Of a stretch of DNA of 64,000 nt, positions 1-8,334 are shown piece by piece. Within the stretch, counting starts at the first letter, position 1, and each line of letters begins with the position of its first letter. Made by a program: the position numbers and the translations under genes. Source of the DNA: Bacteroidales bacterium. Its GTDB lineage: Bacteria; Bacteroidota; Bacteroidia; Bacteroidales; UBA932. Location of the stretch: assembly GCA_024401855.1 (NCBI GenBank), contig JAKSKH010000001.1, positions 1 through 64,000 of the forward strand. The letters are read 5' to 3'. The notes under the pieces are model-generated. The model did not search any database, had not been told where the DNA came from, and was given only the letters and a program-made list of their open reading frames with translations.

Positions 1-75
1 TACAAAAAGAAAGCAAATCACAACAATAGAACGTATGGTCTCGTCCCACAGGTCGCTGTCGTGACCGCTGATAAA

Positions 76-480
76 TTAGAGAGAGAGTGACACCAATTCG
101 CTTCCAAGACGGTGAAGGGCGCTCTCGATTTTCTTTCTCTGTTCCTGCCTTGGTTTTGATATGCCCTTGGCGTAATGCCAAAGTTGCTTCTGGTTGATTC
201 CGGTAAGTCTCTCCAGGCCTGACTTCGTGAAGATTCCTTGATAAATTTCGAGGAGACTCCGGATATCGAGTTCAAAAACAATTTCGTAATCTCCCATCAG
301 TTCGGAAGGGATTTCACAATCGAGTTCAATGCAGGCCGCCTTGAACTCCTCGATAGCTCCGTTGATTGAGGCCTTGATTTCGTCGATGGATTTTCCGGTG
401 GCAGTGATGCCGTCCACCTCTCGAACGTATGCTGAAAAATTATTTTCTGCACGCTCGATAATTACGGTGATTCTGTTCAT
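76..480 (-). CDS. hicB: HicB-family antitoxin with C-terminal helix-turn-helix
   Basis: 134 residues. The N-terminal half (about 1-65) has the small alpha/beta HicB fold, with the pattern SAYVREVDGITATGKSIDEI typical of the toxin-binding domain. The C-terminal half (about 85-128) looks like an XRE-type helix-turn-helix (LTGINQKQLWHYAKGISKPR). By family knowledge HicB neutralises the HicA mRNA interferase and represses its own operon. It lies 61 bases downstream of hicA on the same strand, the common order for hicAB. No other gene of the window is functionally linked to it. Family call is firm; operator binding is inferred from the upstream palindrome. Confidence 0.9.
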   Translation of the reverse strand: MNRITVIIERAENNFSAYVREVDGITATGKSIDEIKASINGAIEEFKAACIELDCEIPSELMGDYEIVFELDIRSLLEIYQGIFTKSGLERLTGINQKQLWHYAKGISKPRQEQRKKIESALHRLGSELVSLSL

Positions 481-540
481 AGTGATAATTTGTCTTTTTG
501 TGTATCCATTTGTTGTTTCGCCAGAGAAGACGTCATCTTG

Positions 541-729
541 TCAGAGTCCCATCTCTCGGAGTATGGATTTCAGAGTGCCGACCGCCAAATCATCATTCAG
601 ATTTCCAGGCAGGACAATCGGCCTGCGTGCACCTGCTTTCTTGAAGATTCTATGGTCTCCATTGATCCTGACAAGATTCCATCCATTTTCCTCCAACATG
701 TCCACAATCTCTTTCACCTTCTTTGTCAT
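541..729 (-). CDS. hicA: HicA-family mRNA interferase toxin
   Basis: 62 residues starting at the ATG at 729 (MTKKVKEIV). A longer reading is possible upstream, but it would overlap the -7 box, so the short start is preferred. The dsRBD-like HicA fold is visible: an N-terminal helix, the strand WNLVRINGDHRIFKK with the presumed catalytic His26, then VLPGNLNDDLAVGTLKSILRE. The family cleaves mRNA and is held inactive by HicB, encoded just downstream. The canonical GSHH motif reads GDHR here, a variation still compatible with activity because the first His is kept. The length is normal for the family. Confidence 0.9.
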   Translation of the reverse strand: MTKKVKEIVDMLEENGWNLVRINGDHRIFKKAGARRPIVLPGNLNDDLAVGTLKSILREMGL

Positions 730-753
730 ATCAATTCCTTCTTTAATCCAACA

Positions 754-785
754 CAAATGTAACTATTTTTCTATTATTACTCAAA
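754..785 (-). promoter_or_regulatory. hicAB promoter, Bacteroidota type
   Basis: On the minus strand a -33 TTTG (785-782) is followed after 20 bases by TACATTTG (761-754), matching TTTG-N19-21-TAnnTTTG. The predicted leader to the hicA ATG at 729 is about 20 bases. Confidence 0.75.
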
Positions 786-791
786 TAATAG
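771..791. repeat. Perfect inverted repeat, candidate HicB operator
   Basis: CTATTATT (771-778), spacer ACTCA, then AATAATAG (784-791): two perfect 8-base arms. The right arm contains the -33 box of the hicAB promoter, the expected place for autorepression by the HicB helix-turn-helix. Operator function is inferred. Confidence 0.55.
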
Positions 792-842
792 TAGAATTGT
801 AGTTATTCTTTGCTGTATTCATAGCGTGGAATCGGATCGTAT

Positions 843-2186
843 TTAATCTGAACCGAACGACCGGTGTGGAGCCGGACTTCTTCCACTCCACATAAGTTCA
901 GCCAAAGCATAAATCCTCGGGAAGAGGCGCGAGGCCAGCATATCCTCTGTTAGACCATAATCAGTCCACAGTGCGCATTCCATGCCCAGGGTCAGGGGAT
1001 TGCCCTCAGAAACAGCAACATCAGCCGGGTTATTCAAATAGGCGTCCTCTAATGTAAAGGTCCTGTCTTCCCCGTATCCTCTCCAAGGGGTCTCAGGAAA
1101 ATTCAGATAATTGTAGTAGTTAGGACTGCAGATGACAGGATAGCCGCGAACAATGGCTTTTCTGTAGTTCTTGTCTCCATTCTTCCGGTAATTCCACCAC
1201 TGAATGACAACATTGCCGGGAAGATCGTAGTTGCCATTGTCAATCACATCCTCCCAAAATATGGCTCGGCGACCTTTTGTCTCAAGATATGCGGCCAGTT
1301 GTGACGATAGCCACAGCTGCAGTTCATGAGAATCCTTGAGGCCAAGTTCCTCAATCCGCCGACGGCAATCCGGGCATTTGTCCCAGTTTCCTTTCGGAGC
1401 CTCGTCGCCACCGAGATGGACATACTCGGACGGAAACAGATTGCAGACCTCGTCAAGTACTTCTTTCAAAAATGTCAGTGTTTCATCCTTGCCGGCACAG
1501 AAGATGCAGTCGGTAAAACCAGCCTCGGGGATTTCAGCAGGCTTGCCGAAACAGGAATATTCCGGATACGAGAAAAGCGCAGCCTCTGCATGGCCCGGTA
1601 TATCTATCTCCGGGACAATGGTGATGTTCCTGGCGGCAGCATATTCTATAATTTCCCTGACCTGCTCCTGTGTGTAATAACCTTGCTGCTCCGGTCCGCA
1701 ACCGACGAAGGCGCCCTTGCGTGTCAAGTCAGGATATTTTATTATCTCAAGACGCCACCCAAGCCCTTCGGTAAGGTGCCAGTGGAAGACATTCATCCTC
1801 AGTTCATACATCAGGTCGAGTTGTTTCTTAATGGTCCCGGGACTCTGGTATTGGCGACCGGAATCAAGCATAAAGCCGCGCCAGCTGCATCTTGGGAAAT
1901 CATATATCTTGCAGCAGGGCAATCCTTTGGCTTTCAAGTTCTCCAAGGCTTGCTCGGAATAGAGTTTCCCCCCTTCCGTGGAATACCTGACCTTAATCCT
2001 ACGCTTAGTGACCCTAATGGAATAGCCGTCCGCAGGAATTCTGCTGTCCAAGGAAAACCGGCATTCGGTGCATCTAGATGTTCCGCCTGTATACCTGACC
2101 CTCTGAGGAGCGGGCCGGAATTCCTGCCCCGTTCCTGTCAGACAGACAAAAGAAAGAATTGCAATAATGAATAACCGGGTTGTCAT
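843..2186 (-). CDS. Secreted glycoside hydrolase family 20 (beta-N-acetylhexosaminidase)
   Basis: 447 residues from the ATG at 2186; a longer reading would need a TTG. Residues 1-20 form a signal peptide ending TGTGQ. A shortened GH20 N-terminal domain is followed by the TIM barrel: RGFMLDSGR, NVFHWHLTEGLGWRLEI and PEIDIPGH, then HLGGDEAPK with the catalytic Asp261-Glu262 pair, and a C-terminal LAELMWS. The family removes terminal GlcNAc/GalNAc from glycans by substrate-assisted catalysis, here probably in the periplasm or at the cell surface. At under 450 residues it is shorter than many Bacteroidetes GH20 enzymes and has no extra binding domains. It lies 132 bases downstream of the esterase and may be transcribed with it. 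Confidence 0.9.
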   Translation of the reverse strand: MTTRLFIIAILSFVCLTGTGQEFRPAPQRVRYTGGTSRCTECRFSLDSRIPADGYSIRVTKRRIKVRYSTEGGKLYSEQALENLKAKGLPCCKIYDFPRCSWRGFMLDSGRQYQSPGTIKKQLDLMYELRMNVFHWHLTEGLGWRLEIIKYPDLTRKGAFVGCGPEQQGYYTQEQVREIIEYAAARNITIVPEIDIPGHAEAALFSYPEYSCFGKPAEIPEAGFTDCIFCAGKDETLTFLKEVLDEVCNLFPSEYVHLGGDEAPKGNWDKCPDCRRRIEELGLKDSHELQLWLSSQLAAYLETKGRRAIFWEDVIDNGNYDLPGNVVIQWWNYRKNGDKNYRKAIVRGYPVICSPNYYNYLNFPETPWRGYGEDRTFTLEDAYLNNPADVAVSEGNPLTLGMECALWTDYGLTEDMLASRLFPRIYALAELMWSGRSPAPHRSFGSD

Positions 2187-2318
2187 ATTTTGCGTTTGAG
2201 CAAATTTTTGATTTCTCAAGCGTTCCTGCGCTGGTCATCTCTTTCTGAATTGCAACTAACAAGGTCCACCCATAATGGAGCCTGACAGGCCCCGGCACAA
2301 CAAAATCAATCTGAATTT

Positions 2319-3467
2319 CTATTTGAACAGCCTGCGTGCAAAATCGGCGAGATAGATTCGCCAGTTACGCCAGACATGGCCACCTTCCGACTCGAAATAA
2401 ACGTACCTGTAACCCTTGGAATCCAACTTCTCCCTGTATGCCTTGTTCTCATTGAAAAGGAAGTCATCCTTTCCGATGGCAATGTAATAAAGCTTGGGAT
2501 CGTTGGCAAACAACCTGTCCAGCTTGGCATCCACATCTTCATACATCTCCGGAGCAATCCCATCCTTTGCAGTCCTAAGACGGACAGCGGCGGAAAAAAG
2601 ACCCACATAATCGAAAGTCTTGGGATAATTCATGGAAATCCAGTATGAATGGCCTCCGCCCATGGAAAGGCCGGCGATAGCCCTGGAAGAAGACTTCCTG
2701 ACGGTACGGTAGCGGCCGTCGACAAAGCTTATCACATCCTTGAAATGAGCCTCGAAAGAAGTGTCGGAAGAGCCGCTGTTGTAAGGCCTGAAATTCCCCT
2801 CCACAGATTCACCGGGAGCGGCCTGGTGCTTTGTACATCCGTTTGTCATCACAACAATCATGGGAACGGCCTCGCCTTTGGCAATGAGATTGTCCATGAT
2901 CTGAGCCGCACGTCCGGTGCAGAGCCACGCTTCCTCGTCTCCACCCATTCCATGGAGGAGATAAAGAACGGGATAGCGTTTGTTGCCGCTGGTCTCATAC
3001 CCGGCGGGAGTATATACAGCCATGCGACGGTCCTTTCCCAGAACATCTGAATGATACCACACACGGCTCACGGTTCCGTGAGGAACGTCACCTACAGAAT
3101 AAAGGTCTCCCGGATTGCCTGGGACAATGAAATAATGCATCAGGTTGGAGATATCCCTCTGAACATAGGTGTTGCCCGGGTCGTTATAGGGGAGGTCATC
3201 CACATAAAAGCGGAAATTGTACAGTTCGCTTTCAAGAGGACCGGTCGTACACGACCAGACGCCCTTTTCTCCTTCAGCAAGGCTTGCGGAGCCGAAATCC
3301 CCAACAACCTCAACCTTCACGGCCTTCGGAGCGCTTACGCAGAAGGTGACAGTCCTGTCAGGATTCACCTTTACGGATTCATACTCGGAAATGTCCCAGA
3401 GGGACTGCTGGGCGGACGCTGTCAGGAAACTAAGAGCGGCTGCGGCCATTGTTAACAACCTTTTCAT
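2319..3467 (-). CDS. Secreted alpha/beta-hydrolase esterase (esterase D/CE1-like) with N-terminal beta-sandwich domain
   Basis: 382 residues from the ATG at 3467, chosen because MKRLLTMAAAALSFLTASAQ is a clean signal peptide; upstream codons lie inside lspA. Residues about 30-130 form an early-set/CBM48-like beta-sandwich (VTFCVSAPKAVKVEVVGDF). From about 135 comes an esterase of the feruloyl/acetyl-xylan type, with PVLYLLHGMGGDEEAW, nucleophile Ser268 in GLSMGG, a candidate acid at Asp334/335 and His364 in EGGHVW. Such enzymes release ester groups from plant polysaccharides or siderophores; the substrate cannot be read here. The start overlaps lspA by 38 bases. Confidence 0.88.
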   Translation of the reverse strand: MKRLLTMAAAALSFLTASAQQSLWDISEYESVKVNPDRTVTFCVSAPKAVKVEVVGDFGSASLAEGEKGVWSCTTGPLESELYNFRFYVDDLPYNDPGNTYVQRDISNLMHYFIVPGNPGDLYSVGDVPHGTVSRVWYHSDVLGKDRRMAVYTPAGYETSGNKRYPVLYLLHGMGGDEEAWLCTGRAAQIMDNLIAKGEAVPMIVVMTNGCTKHQAAPGESVEGNFRPYNSGSSDTSFEAHFKDVISFVDGRYRTVRKSSSRAIAGLSMGGGHSYWISMNYPKTFDYVGLFSAAVRLRTAKDGIAPEMYEDVDAKLDRLFANDPKLYYIAIGKDDFLFNENKAYREKLDSKGYRYVYFESEGGHVWRNWRIYLADFARRLFK

Positions 3468-4014
3468 TCTTATCGGCAGTTGTAGAGAAAAACTTCCACT
3501 GGAAAAATATAAGATAGAAAGCGCCGCAGGTGACGCAGCTGTCTGCAAAATTGAATACAGGGCTGAAGAAGATAACCCTTGCCCCGTCTCTTATAATGGG
3601 GAAATAAAGCATGTCCACCACCTTCCCGAACATAAATGGGGCATAATCCCAGATGATGCCGTAGAACAGGCAGTCAATGATATTGCCCATTGCTCCCGCG
3701 GTAATCATTGTAAGCCCCACAAGAGCTCCTGCAGGGGTTTCCCTGCTGGCGGCAAGTTTGTTGATCCACCAGATCAGGAAGCCGCACAGGCAGATGCGCA
3801 GGAGAGAGAGACAGAACTTGCCTACGGCTCCCCCGAACTTCATTCCGAAAGCCATTCCCTCATTCTCCACAAAGCAGAGACGGAACCACTGCCCTATTAC
3901 CGGAATCTGCTCTCCCAAAGACATGTTGGTCTTGACCAGATACTTGCTTATCTGATCTATTATGACCAACAGAATACCAAGAAGGAGAAGTCCGGTTTTT
4001 CTGGATATCTTCAT
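3430..4014 (-). CDS. lspA: Lipoprotein signal peptidase (signal peptidase II)
   Basis: 194 residues. Inner-membrane aspartyl protease that cleaves prolipoproteins before the lipidated Cys. Visible motifs are DQISK (from Asp20), the ENEGMAFG loop, the catalytic Asp114 in GNIIDCLFYG and catalytic Asp158 in FNFADSC. Four hydrophobic segments fit the family. The hydrophilic C-terminal tail (about 175-194) is unremarkable and its coding sequence overlaps the next gene's start. It follows the dksA-like gene by 6 bases, in the order ileS-dksA-lspA often seen in Bacteroidetes. The window encodes several lipoprotein substrates, for example those at 9009 and 46835. Confidence 0.96.
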   Translation of the reverse strand: MKISRKTGLLLLGILLVIIDQISKYLVKTNMSLGEQIPVIGQWFRLCFVENEGMAFGMKFGGAVGKFCLSLLRICLCGFLIWWINKLAASRETPAGALVGLTMITAGAMGNIIDCLFYGIIWDYAPFMFGKVVDMLYFPIIRDGARVIFFSPVFNFADSCVTCGAFYLIFFQWKFFSTTADKNEKVVNNGRSRS

Positions 4015-4020
4015 CTCAAC

Positions 4021-4419
4021 TTAATTTTTCCCGTTCCTGGCAAGGATTTCCTTGGCCTCCACGGTAAGGGTTGCGTGAGGTACAAGACGGAGTCTCTCCT
4101 TTGGAATCAGTTTCCCGGTGACACGGCAGATGCCGTATGTCTTGTTCTCTATACGTCCGAGAGCGGCCTCAAGATTCTGGATGAACTTGTACTGACGCTG
4201 TGCCATATGGCTGGCCTCCTCCTTCGAAAGCTGGTTCGCTCCGTCATCTTCAACTGTCTTGAAAGAAGGGGAAGTGTCTTCTATGTCATTGGTGCCGTTG
4301 TGCATGACGACATCGCGGAGAGTGTTGTACTCAGCTTTGGCTTTTGCAAGCATGTCTTCGATGATTACCCTGAACTCGGCGAGTTCCTCATCGGAATAGC
4401 GTGTTTTGATTTCTGCCAT
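4021..4419 (-). CDS. TraR/DksA-family protein lacking the canonical zinc cysteines
   Basis: 132 residues. N-terminal coiled-coil (about 1-85, EELAEFRVIIEDMLAKAKAEY) and a C-terminal DksA/TraR signature region (NKTYGICRVTGKLIPKERL). Only one cysteine remains in the zinc-finger region, where classical DksA has four; this is the common Bacteroidota form. DksA proteins enter the RNA polymerase secondary channel and modulate initiation, often with ppGpp. It sits 11 bases after ileS and 6 before lspA, so it is almost surely part of that operon. The family call is sure; whether it works like DksA is inferred. Confidence 0.9.
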   Translation of the reverse strand: MAEIKTRYSDEELAEFRVIIEDMLAKAKAEYNTLRDVVMHNGTNDIEDTSPSFKTVEDDGANQLSKEEASHMAQRQYKFIQNLEAALGRIENKTYGICRVTGKLIPKERLRLVPHATLTVEAKEILARNGKN

Positions 4420-4430
4420 AGTTGATAAAT

Positions 4431-7400
4431 TTACTTGGTTATTTTGATTTTAATGCAATCGTCACCCCATTCCACTTTGGAAGTGTCTTCCCCGGCCTCG
4501 TCCAAAGGCAGGAAATCGACACTCAGAGAAAGTGTCTGGGAAGCAACATAATCTTTATAATGTGCAAGGGACGCCTGTATGTCGGCCGCGGCTTCTCCCT
4601 GAGCATAAATAACGGTATGAATCCTGTCCGTGACCTCCAGTCCGCACTCCTTGCGAAGGTTCTGGATAGGACGGATAAGTTCCCTCGCCGTTCCCTCCTC
4701 GATAAGTTCGGGGGTCAGAGTAATGTCAAGGGCAATGGTCAGGGGTCCCTCGGAGGCCACGAGCCAGCCCGGCATGTCTTCGGAGTGAATCTCATAATCG
4801 TCCTTTGCCAGGACAACGTCGCCTGCAGGCAGATTCAGGACATAATCGCCTTCGCAACCCTCCAGTGAGGCAATCTGCTGCTGGGAGATGTTCTGGAACG
4901 CCGCCGCTATCTCTTTCATGCGCGCACCGTATTTCTTTCCGAGAGTCTTGAAGTTAGGTTTGATCTTCTTGGTAATGACTCCTGTGGTGTCAGTTATGAA
5001 TTCGGCGTTCTTGACATTGACTTCGGAGAGAATCACCTGCTTGACAGCCTCAAGCTGAGACCTGACGCTCTCTGAGACCACGGGAATCATGAGCCTGGGA
5101 AGAGGTTTCTTGACATTTATTCCGACCTTCTTGCGAAGAGCGAGAATCATGGAGCAGGACTTCTGGGCGAGAGCCATCCTTTCCTCAAGATCCACGTCGA
5201 TGAATTCCGGCTGAGGGGCAGGCATTGATTCGAAATGAACGGATTCTGCATTTTCCACAAGGTCAAGATACAGACGGTCCATGAAGAAAGGCGCAATGGG
5301 AGCGCCGAGCAGGGCCACAGTCCGCAGGACATCATATATGGTCTGATATGCGGAGAGCTTGTCAGCCGCCATTCCGGAAACCCAGATGCGCTTCTTGTTC
5401 AAACGTATATACCAGTTTGAGAAATCATCGCAGACAAAATCCTGGACAAGACGTCCGGCCGTGGTGATGTCATAGTCTTCGTAGCATGCTTCCACCTTGG
5501 TGACAAGCGTGTTGAGCTTGCTGGCCATCCACTTGTCGAATTCCGGACGTTCTTCAAATGGAACGCGTTCAACGGAAGGGTCGAACTTGTCTATGTTCGC
5601 ATACACTGCAAACAGGGAATATGAATTGTACAGAGTCCCGAAGAACTTTCTGCGGGCTTCCTCAACCCCGGCCTCGTCGAACTTGAGGTTGTCCCAGGGC
5701 TGGGCATTGGTGAGCATATACCAGCGCAGGGCATCTGCACCGTAAGTGTCAAGAGCCCTGAAAGGATCGACGGCATTGCCCAGGCGCTTGCTCATCTTCT
5801 CACCCTTCTTGTCGAGCACAAGTCCGTTGGAGATGACGCGCTTGAATGCAGGCGTTCCGCTGACCATGGTATGTATCGCATGAAGCGTGTAGAACCATCC
5901 GCGTGTCTGGTCCACACCCTCGGCAATAAAGTCCGCGGTATTTCCGAAATCCGGAGTATCCTTGCCTCTGAGCCCTGTCTGGGCATAAGGCATCGAGCCG
6001 GAATCGAACCAGACGTCTATAAGGTCCGTCTCGCGCGTCATCCTGCGTCCGGTACCGCTGACGAGGAAAATCTCATCCACATAAGGCCTGTGGAGGTCAA
6101 TCCTGTCATAGTTCTCCTTGCTCATGTCGGAAGGGTCGAAGCCGGCATCCTTGAACGGGTTGGACTTCATGAACCCCGCCGCAACGGACTTCTCAATCTC
6201 CGAATAGAGTTCGGCTATGCTTCCTATGCATATTTCCTCACGTCCGTCATCGGTACGCCATACAGGCAGCGGGGTGCCCCAATAGCGTGAACGGCTGAGG
6301 TTCCAGTCCTGGATGTTCTCCAGCCATTTGCCGAAACGGCCGGTTCCCGTGGCTTCCGGTTTCCAGACTATACTGTCGTTCAAGGCCATCATCTGCTCGC
6401 GGACGGCGCTTGCCTTGATGAACCACGAGTTGAGAGGATAGTAGAGCACAGGCTTGTCGGTGCGCCAGCAATGGGGATAGGTATGCACGTGCTTCTCTAT
6501 CCTGAACGCCTTTCCAGCAGCTTTCAGCATTACGCTGATATCGATATCGAGAGTGGGAGCGTCTGCAGGAAGAGACGTATCGTACGCATTCTTGACGTAG
6601 CGTCCCGCCCATCCGGCATAATCGGAAGCAACGCGGTCGGCAACATAAGCGGGGTCGAGGTCTTCGAGGCGGTAGAAGCGTCCCTGAGGGTCGACCTGCG
6701 CCTGAAGATTTCCGTCGGCATCCGTCACGAAAAGACCGGGAACTCCTGCGGCTTTGGCCACACGGGCATCGTCAGCTCCGAAGGTGGGAGCTATGTGAAC
6801 TATACCCGTACCGTCCTCAGTGGTCACATAATCTCCGGGGATGACCCTGAACGCCCCTTCATCCGGCCTGAACCAGGGGATAAGCTGTTCGTACCGCATT
6901 CCTACAAGCTCTTTTCCCTTGATATCTCCGGGAAGGACTTCGTATGCCGTCTTTTCATTGAACCAGGATTTGACAAGAGCCTTGGCCAGAATATACGTGG
7001 CAGGCTTTCCTGAATACGGGTTGGTGCTGCGCACCTTCACGTAATCGATTTCCGGACCGACGCAAAGGGCGGTATTGGAAGGAAGGGTCCAGGGGGTGGT
7101 TGTCCAGGCCAGGAAATAAAGCTCATCTTCGCCTATAACCTTGAACTGCACGCAGGCGGTTGTGTCCTTGACGTCGCGGTAGCAGCCCGGCTGGTTGAGT
7201 TCATGCGAGCTGAGTCCGGTTCCGGCGGCGGGGCTGTAGGGCTGTATGCTCTTGCCCTTGTACAGGTATCCCTTGCCGTAGATATCCTTCAGCAGCCACC
7301 ATAGAGTCTCTATGTAGCGGTTGTCGTAGGTAATGTACGGATTGTCCATATCGACCCAGTAGCCAATCCTTTCCGTGAGGTTACGCCATTCGGCGGTATA

Positions 7401-7778
7401 TTTCATCACCTCCTGACGGCAGGTGCGGTTGTACTCCTCGACACTTATGCTTTTGCCTATGTCCTCCTTTGTTATTCCGAGTTTCTTCTCGACTCCGAGT
7501 TCAACGGGAAGGCCGTGGGTGTCCCAGCCGGCGCGACGGCGGACTTTGTAACCAGTCTGCGTCTTGTAACGGCATATGGCATCCTTGATTGAACGGGCCA
7601 TCACATGGTGGATTCCCGGCATTCCGTTGGCGGAAGGCGGACCTTCAAAGAAAATGAACTCGGGGGCTCCTTCCCTCAGTTCAAGCGATCTTTCGAAAGC
7701 GCGCATCTTCTTCCACCCGTCAAGCACACTGTTGCCGACAGCTACCAAATCCAGTCCCTTATACTCTTTGAATGTCAT
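4431..7778 (-). CDS. ileS: Isoleucyl-tRNA synthetase, IleRS2-like with altered HIGH motif
   Basis: 1115 residues, a full-length class I synthetase: catalytic Rossmann core split by the CP1 editing domain (TTTPWTLPSNTA), WFDSGSMPYAQ, the KMSKR loop (GEKMSKRLGN), an anticodon-binding helical domain and a long C-terminal region without the zinc-finger tail of E. coli-type IleRS. These features and KMSKR point to the IleRS2 (eukaryote-like) type. The HIGH position reads GIHH (residues 55-58; PSANGMPGIHHV), discussed as a finding. It charges tRNA-Ile and hydrolyses Val-tRNA-Ile. It is the first gene of a run with dksA-like and lspA, and has its own promoter facing away from cvpA. Confidence 0.97.
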   Translation of the reverse strand: MTFKEYKGLDLVAVGNSVLDGWKKMRAFERSLELREGAPEFIFFEGPPSANGMPGIHHVMARSIKDAICRYKTQTGYKVRRRAGWDTHGLPVELGVEKKLGITKEDIGKSISVEEYNRTCRQEVMKYTAEWRNLTERIGYWVDMDNPYITYDNRYIETLWWLLKDIYGKGYLYKGKSIQPYSPAAGTGLSSHELNQPGCYRDVKDTTACVQFKVIGEDELYFLAWTTTPWTLPSNTALCVGPEIDYVKVRSTNPYSGKPATYILAKALVKSWFNEKTAYEVLPGDIKGKELVGMRYEQLIPWFRPDEGAFRVIPGDYVTTEDGTGIVHIAPTFGADDARVAKAAGVPGLFVTDADGNLQAQVDPQGRFYRLEDLDPAYVADRVASDYAGWAGRYVKNAYDTSLPADAPTLDIDISVMLKAAGKAFRIEKHVHTYPHCWRTDKPVLYYPLNSWFIKASAVREQMMALNDSIVWKPEATGTGRFGKWLENIQDWNLSRSRYWGTPLPVWRTDDGREEICIGSIAELYSEIEKSVAAGFMKSNPFKDAGFDPSDMSKENYDRIDLHRPYVDEIFLVSGTGRRMTRETDLIDVWFDSGSMPYAQTGLRGKDTPDFGNTADFIAEGVDQTRGWFYTLHAIHTMVSGTPAFKRVISNGLVLDKKGEKMSKRLGNAVDPFRALDTYGADALRWYMLTNAQPWDNLKFDEAGVEEARRKFFGTLYNSYSLFAVYANIDKFDPSVERVPFEERPEFDKWMASKLNTLVTKVEACYEDYDITTAGRLVQDFVCDDFSNWYIRLNKKRIWVSGMAADKLSAYQTIYDVLRTVALLGAPIAPFFMDRLYLDLVENAESVHFESMPAPQPEFIDVDLEERMALAQKSCSMILALRKKVGINVKKPLPRLMIPVVSESVRSQLEAVKQVILSEVNVKNAEFITDTTGVITKKIKPNFKTLGKKYGARMKEIAAAFQNISQQQIASLEGCEGDYVLNLPAGDVVLAKDDYEIHSEDMPGWLVASEGPLTIALDITLTPELIEEGTARELIRPIQNLRKECGLEVTDRIHTVIYAQGEAAADIQASLAHYKDYVASQTLSLSVDFLPLDEAGEDTSKVEWGDDCIKIKITK

Positions 7779-7796
7779 TTTTTTTACCTATTTTTG
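7767..7796 (+). promoter_or_regulatory. Candidate cvpA-tsaB promoter
   Basis: TTTG (7767-7770), 18 bases, then TATTTTTG (7789-7796), matching TAnnTTTG. The leader to the ATG at 7849 is about 50 bases. The -33 box lies inside the first codons of ileS. Confidence 0.5.
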
Positions 7797-7814
7797 CATA
7801 GTGTATATAAAATA

Positions 7815-7845
7815 CAAAGTTAATTAATTTAGAGACTTTTCCAAA
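7815..7845 (-). promoter_or_regulatory. ileS operon promoter
   Basis: On the minus strand TTTG (7845-7842), 19 bases, then TAACTTTG (7822-7815). The leader to the ileS ATG at 7778 is about 32-36 bases. Confidence 0.7.
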
Positions 7846-7848
7846 AAG

Positions 7849-8334
7849 ATGACCATACTGGATATAGTCCTTGCAGTCTGTTTCGTACCGGCCGTCATAC
7901 AAGGCATTTCAAAGGGTTTCGTTCAGCAAGTCATATCAATTGCATCGCTGATAATCGGAATCTGGCTGGCCCATCGTCTGTCTTCATCCATCAGTGCATA
8001 CCTCACACAGTATTTCACCATGGAACCGAAGGTTCTCAATGTCATCACGTTCATGATTATCGTCATTCTTGCCGTCCTTCTCCTGTACTGGGCGGGGGAA
8101 CTTCTGACAAGAGTCATAAAGATAGCCACACTCGGATGGCTGAACCGTCTGCTGGGCGTGGTCTTCGCAGTTGTCAAAGTTGCGCTCATACTCGGAGTGG
8201 CAATCATGGTGTTTGAAAGTTTCAACGGAACTTTCCACGTCATCAAAGAAGAGAAACTGGCTGGAGCCCAATTCTATACATTCCTGAAAAATATTGCACA
8301 GCAATTCTTACCGTGGCTAAAATCCTACTTATAG
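7849..8334 (+). CDS. CvpA-family inner-membrane protein
   Basis: 161 residues, four hydrophobic helices (about 3-22, 26-45, 63-87, 100-123) with the family pattern of a short Gly-rich loop after the first helix (IQGISKGFVQQV) and GWLNRLLGVVFAVVK before the last. CvpA proteins are linked to colicin V export and envelope homeostasis in proteobacteria; the function in Bacteroidota is not established. The last 22 bases overlap tsaB, so the two are probably translated as a pair. The start is the first ATG after the divergent promoter region shared with ileS. Confidence 0.85.
   Translation: MTILDIVLAVCFVPAVIQGISKGFVQQVISIASLIIGIWLAHRLSSSISAYLTQYFTMEPKVLNVITFMIIVILAVLLLYWAGELLTRVIKIATLGWLNRLLGVVFAVVKVALILGVAIMVFESFNGTFHVIKEEKLAGAQFYTFLKNIAQQFLPWLKSYL

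Noticed and set aside
49..64. GGTCGC/GTGACC hairpin downstream of hicB
   Set aside because: Six pairs with one wobble and no T-run on the minus strand; not a convincing terminator.
2187..2219. Longer N-terminus for the GH20 gene (start at 2219)
   Set aside because: The codon is TTG, and the ATG at 2186 begins a clean signal peptide. Similar TTG-led extensions of cmk (30218) and the polyprenyl synthase (63522) were rejected.
3217..4425. A 402-residue open frame on the plus strand across esterase, lspA and dksA-like
   Set aside because: It runs antisense to three well-supported genes, has no recognisable domain and no promoter; open frames opposite biased codons are expected here.
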